A stretch of 64,000 nt of DNA, from NCBI RefSeq assembly GCF_002574545.1, contig NZ_NUGT01000007.1:1-64000 (forward strand), in the 5' to 3' direction. Both the position numbers and the translations under genes were made by a program. Shown here piece after piece: positions 62,984 to 64,000 of this stretch. Every line of letters starts with the position of its first letter. Position 1 is the stretch's first letter. The notes below the pieces were generated by a model. That model saw only the letters and a program-made list of their open reading frames with translations. It was not told the origin of the DNA and searched no databases. Source of the stretch: Bacillus sp. AFS055030. GTDB taxonomy: Bacteria > Bacillota > Bacilli > Bacillales > Bacillaceae_G.

Positions 62984-63893
62984 TATTGGGGGTACATTTA
63001 TCAAATTTGGACTAATAAATCGTGATGGGCAATTGGTCTACAAAGATAAGGTGCCAACACCTAAAAATAATATACAAAAACTGCTTCCTGAACTTTTGAC
63101 TGAGAATATAAAAAAGCTCCAAAATAATTTTTTAATAGCAGGAATCGGTATCTCCTCCTGTGGTCTTGTAAATCAAGAAACAGGTGAAATTTTATTTTCC
63201 AACAATATACCCGACTATTCAGGAATGAAGTTAGGCGAAATACTTTTCAATTTATTTAAATTACCGGTTACTGTAGAAAATGATGTAAAAAGTGCTTGCC
63301 TCGGTGAAATGTGGAAGGGAGCAATTCAAGGGAAGAAAGATGTAGTTTTTTTAACATTAGGAACAGGAATCGGAAGCACCATAATCATAGATGGGAGGAT
63401 TGTAAGCGGCTCACGTCATTTAGCTGGAGAACTTGGTCATACCGTTATCATTCATAATGGACGTTCTTGTGGGTGTGGACGGAGAGGGTGCTTTGAAAGA
63501 TATGCTGCTACCTCTGCCTTAGTAAGTGACTTTATTGATGAAAAGAACAAAAATGGTGAAGTTATAGGGAAAATCGCTGGAGAAGAAATCTTGGCTCTTG
63601 TAGAAGAAGGAGATTCAATTGCTTCTGACGTGTATAAAAGATTTATCCATTATATAAGCATTGGTCTATCAAATATAATCCATCTTCTGAACCCGGAGGC
63701 AATTATTATCGGGGGAGGAATTGCTGAGCAAGGGGACCGGTTTATACAGGACATCAACTCTGAGATTAAAAAGGAAACCATGCCAATTTATCATCAAGAA
63801 ACAATCGTATTTCCTTCGATTCTTGGGAACGACGCCGGGTTGTATGGAGCATGTTACTTAACTTTAAAAAAATTAAATTACTTACATGTATAA
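62961..63893 (+). CDS. ROK-family sugar kinase
   Basis: The 310-residue product has the phosphate-binding DIGGTFIKFGLIN at the N terminus, VENDVKSACLGE (catalytic Asp), LTLGTGIGSTIII, the Glu/Gly/His signature GELGHTVI, and the zinc motif CGCGRRGCFE. The GTG start overlaps pfkB, with AGGGGGAG upstream. ROK kinases phosphorylate free hexoses such as glucose, fructose, GlcNAc, GalNAc or allose. Because this locus imports by ABC transport, this is the likely first phosphorylation of the incoming sugar. Confidence 0.9.
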   Translation: MENIVCFDIGGTFIKFGLINRDGQLVYKDKVPTPKNNIQKLLPELLTENIKKLQNNFLIAGIGISSCGLVNQETGEILFSNNIPDYSGMKLGEILFNLFKLPVTVENDVKSACLGEMWKGAIQGKKDVVFLTLGTGIGSTIIIDGRIVSGSRHLAGELGHTVIIHNGRSCGCGRRGCFERYAATSALVSDFIDEKNKNGEVIGKIAGEEILALVEEGDSIASDVYKRFIHYISIGLSNIIHLLNPEAIIIGGGIAEQGDRFIQDINSEIKKETMPIYHQETIVFPSILGNDAGLYGACYLTLKKLNYLHV

Positions 63894-63908
63894 GTATTAA
63901 ATTATACA

Positions 63909-63946
63909 GGCAGCATCCTAATTTGGTGTTGCCTATTGTTCTTTTT
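63909..63946 (+). terminator. Weak terminator-like hairpin after the ROK kinase gene
   Basis: GGCAGCATC and GGTGTTGCC pair with two G-T pairs; a few bases later there is CTTTTT. CTATTGTTC (63933-63941) and GAACAATAG (63963-63971) form a second inverted repeat, possibly regulatory for the next gene. Confidence 0.45.
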
Positions 63947-63984
63947 GAAAAAGAATTCTTGCGAACAATAGAGGGGGAAGTAGT

Positions 63985-64000
63985 GTGAAAGCAATTAAGC
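63985..64000 (+). CDS. Start of a further gene, cut by the window end
   Basis: GTG at 63985 gives MKAIK, with AGGGGGAAG five to nine bases upstream. Only five codons are visible, so the product cannot be identified. Its position suggests it belongs to the sugar locus. Confidence 0.5.

Overview
The window is the replication-origin segment of a low-GC, spore-forming member of the Bacillaceae. Every protein up to rlmH has a close Bacillus-type counterpart in the familiar order. Sporulation-linked genes (spoIIIJ, spo0J/soj, yyaC) are present. The species cannot be named from the sequence, but the accessory genes do not match the B. subtilis layout.

Layout. Positions 1-9255 read leftwards (minus strand): dnaA, dnaN, yaaA, recF, gyrB, gyrA, then an rRNA-type promoter and leader pointing out of the window at position 1. 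Two parts of oriC flank dnaA. A cluster of DnaA boxes lies between dnaA and rpmH. A compact unwinding module (DnaA boxes, GC-rich step, DnaA-trios, AT-rich stretch) lies between dnaA and dnaN. Positions 9997-37686 read rightwards: rpmH-rnpA-spoIIIJ-jag, mnmE-mnmG-rsmG-noc, soj-spo0J, mscS-like/DUF951/ychF, rpsF-ssb-rpsR, yybS-gdpP-rplI-dnaB, purA, a Lys-Glu-Asp-Phe tRNA cluster, the walRK-yycHIJ operon, yyzF and rlmH. Only yyaC opposes this direction. Perfect parS sites lie in the noc leader, in spo0J and in walK, and a degenerate one lies in recF. A second DnaA-box cluster lies just before rlmH.

From 37.9 kb the content is accessory. A maltose PTS cluster (RpiR regulator, MalP EIICB, MalA 6-phospho-alpha-glucosidase) has a cre-like site. 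It is followed by a membrane protein with BNR-like repeats, a 2673-residue secreted subtilase with a dockerin-like module and two sets of C-terminal repeats, and a malate:quinone oxidoreductase.

The last 9.5 kb is a sugar catabolic locus: ABC importer without its ATPase, Gfo/Idh oxidoreductase, GntR/UTRA regulator, AgaS-type isomerase/deaminase, class II aldolase, PfkB kinase, ROK kinase and the first codons of another gene. Three copies of the dyad GTAATG-N4-CATTAC (two before the binding-protein gene, one before agaS) suggest one regulon. The enzyme set fits import of an unphosphorylated sugar, phosphorylation by the ROK kinase, AgaS conversion to a ketose phosphate, a second phosphorylation and aldol cleavage. 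A galactosamine/N-acetylgalactosamine-type substrate is the best guess, not proven.

The most noteworthy points are the rlmH-proximal DnaA-box cluster, parS inside walK, the rpsF leader able to hide its ribosome-binding site, the broken tRNA-Lys copy, the giant protease, the 32-bp periodic repeats before mqo, and the sugar regulon.
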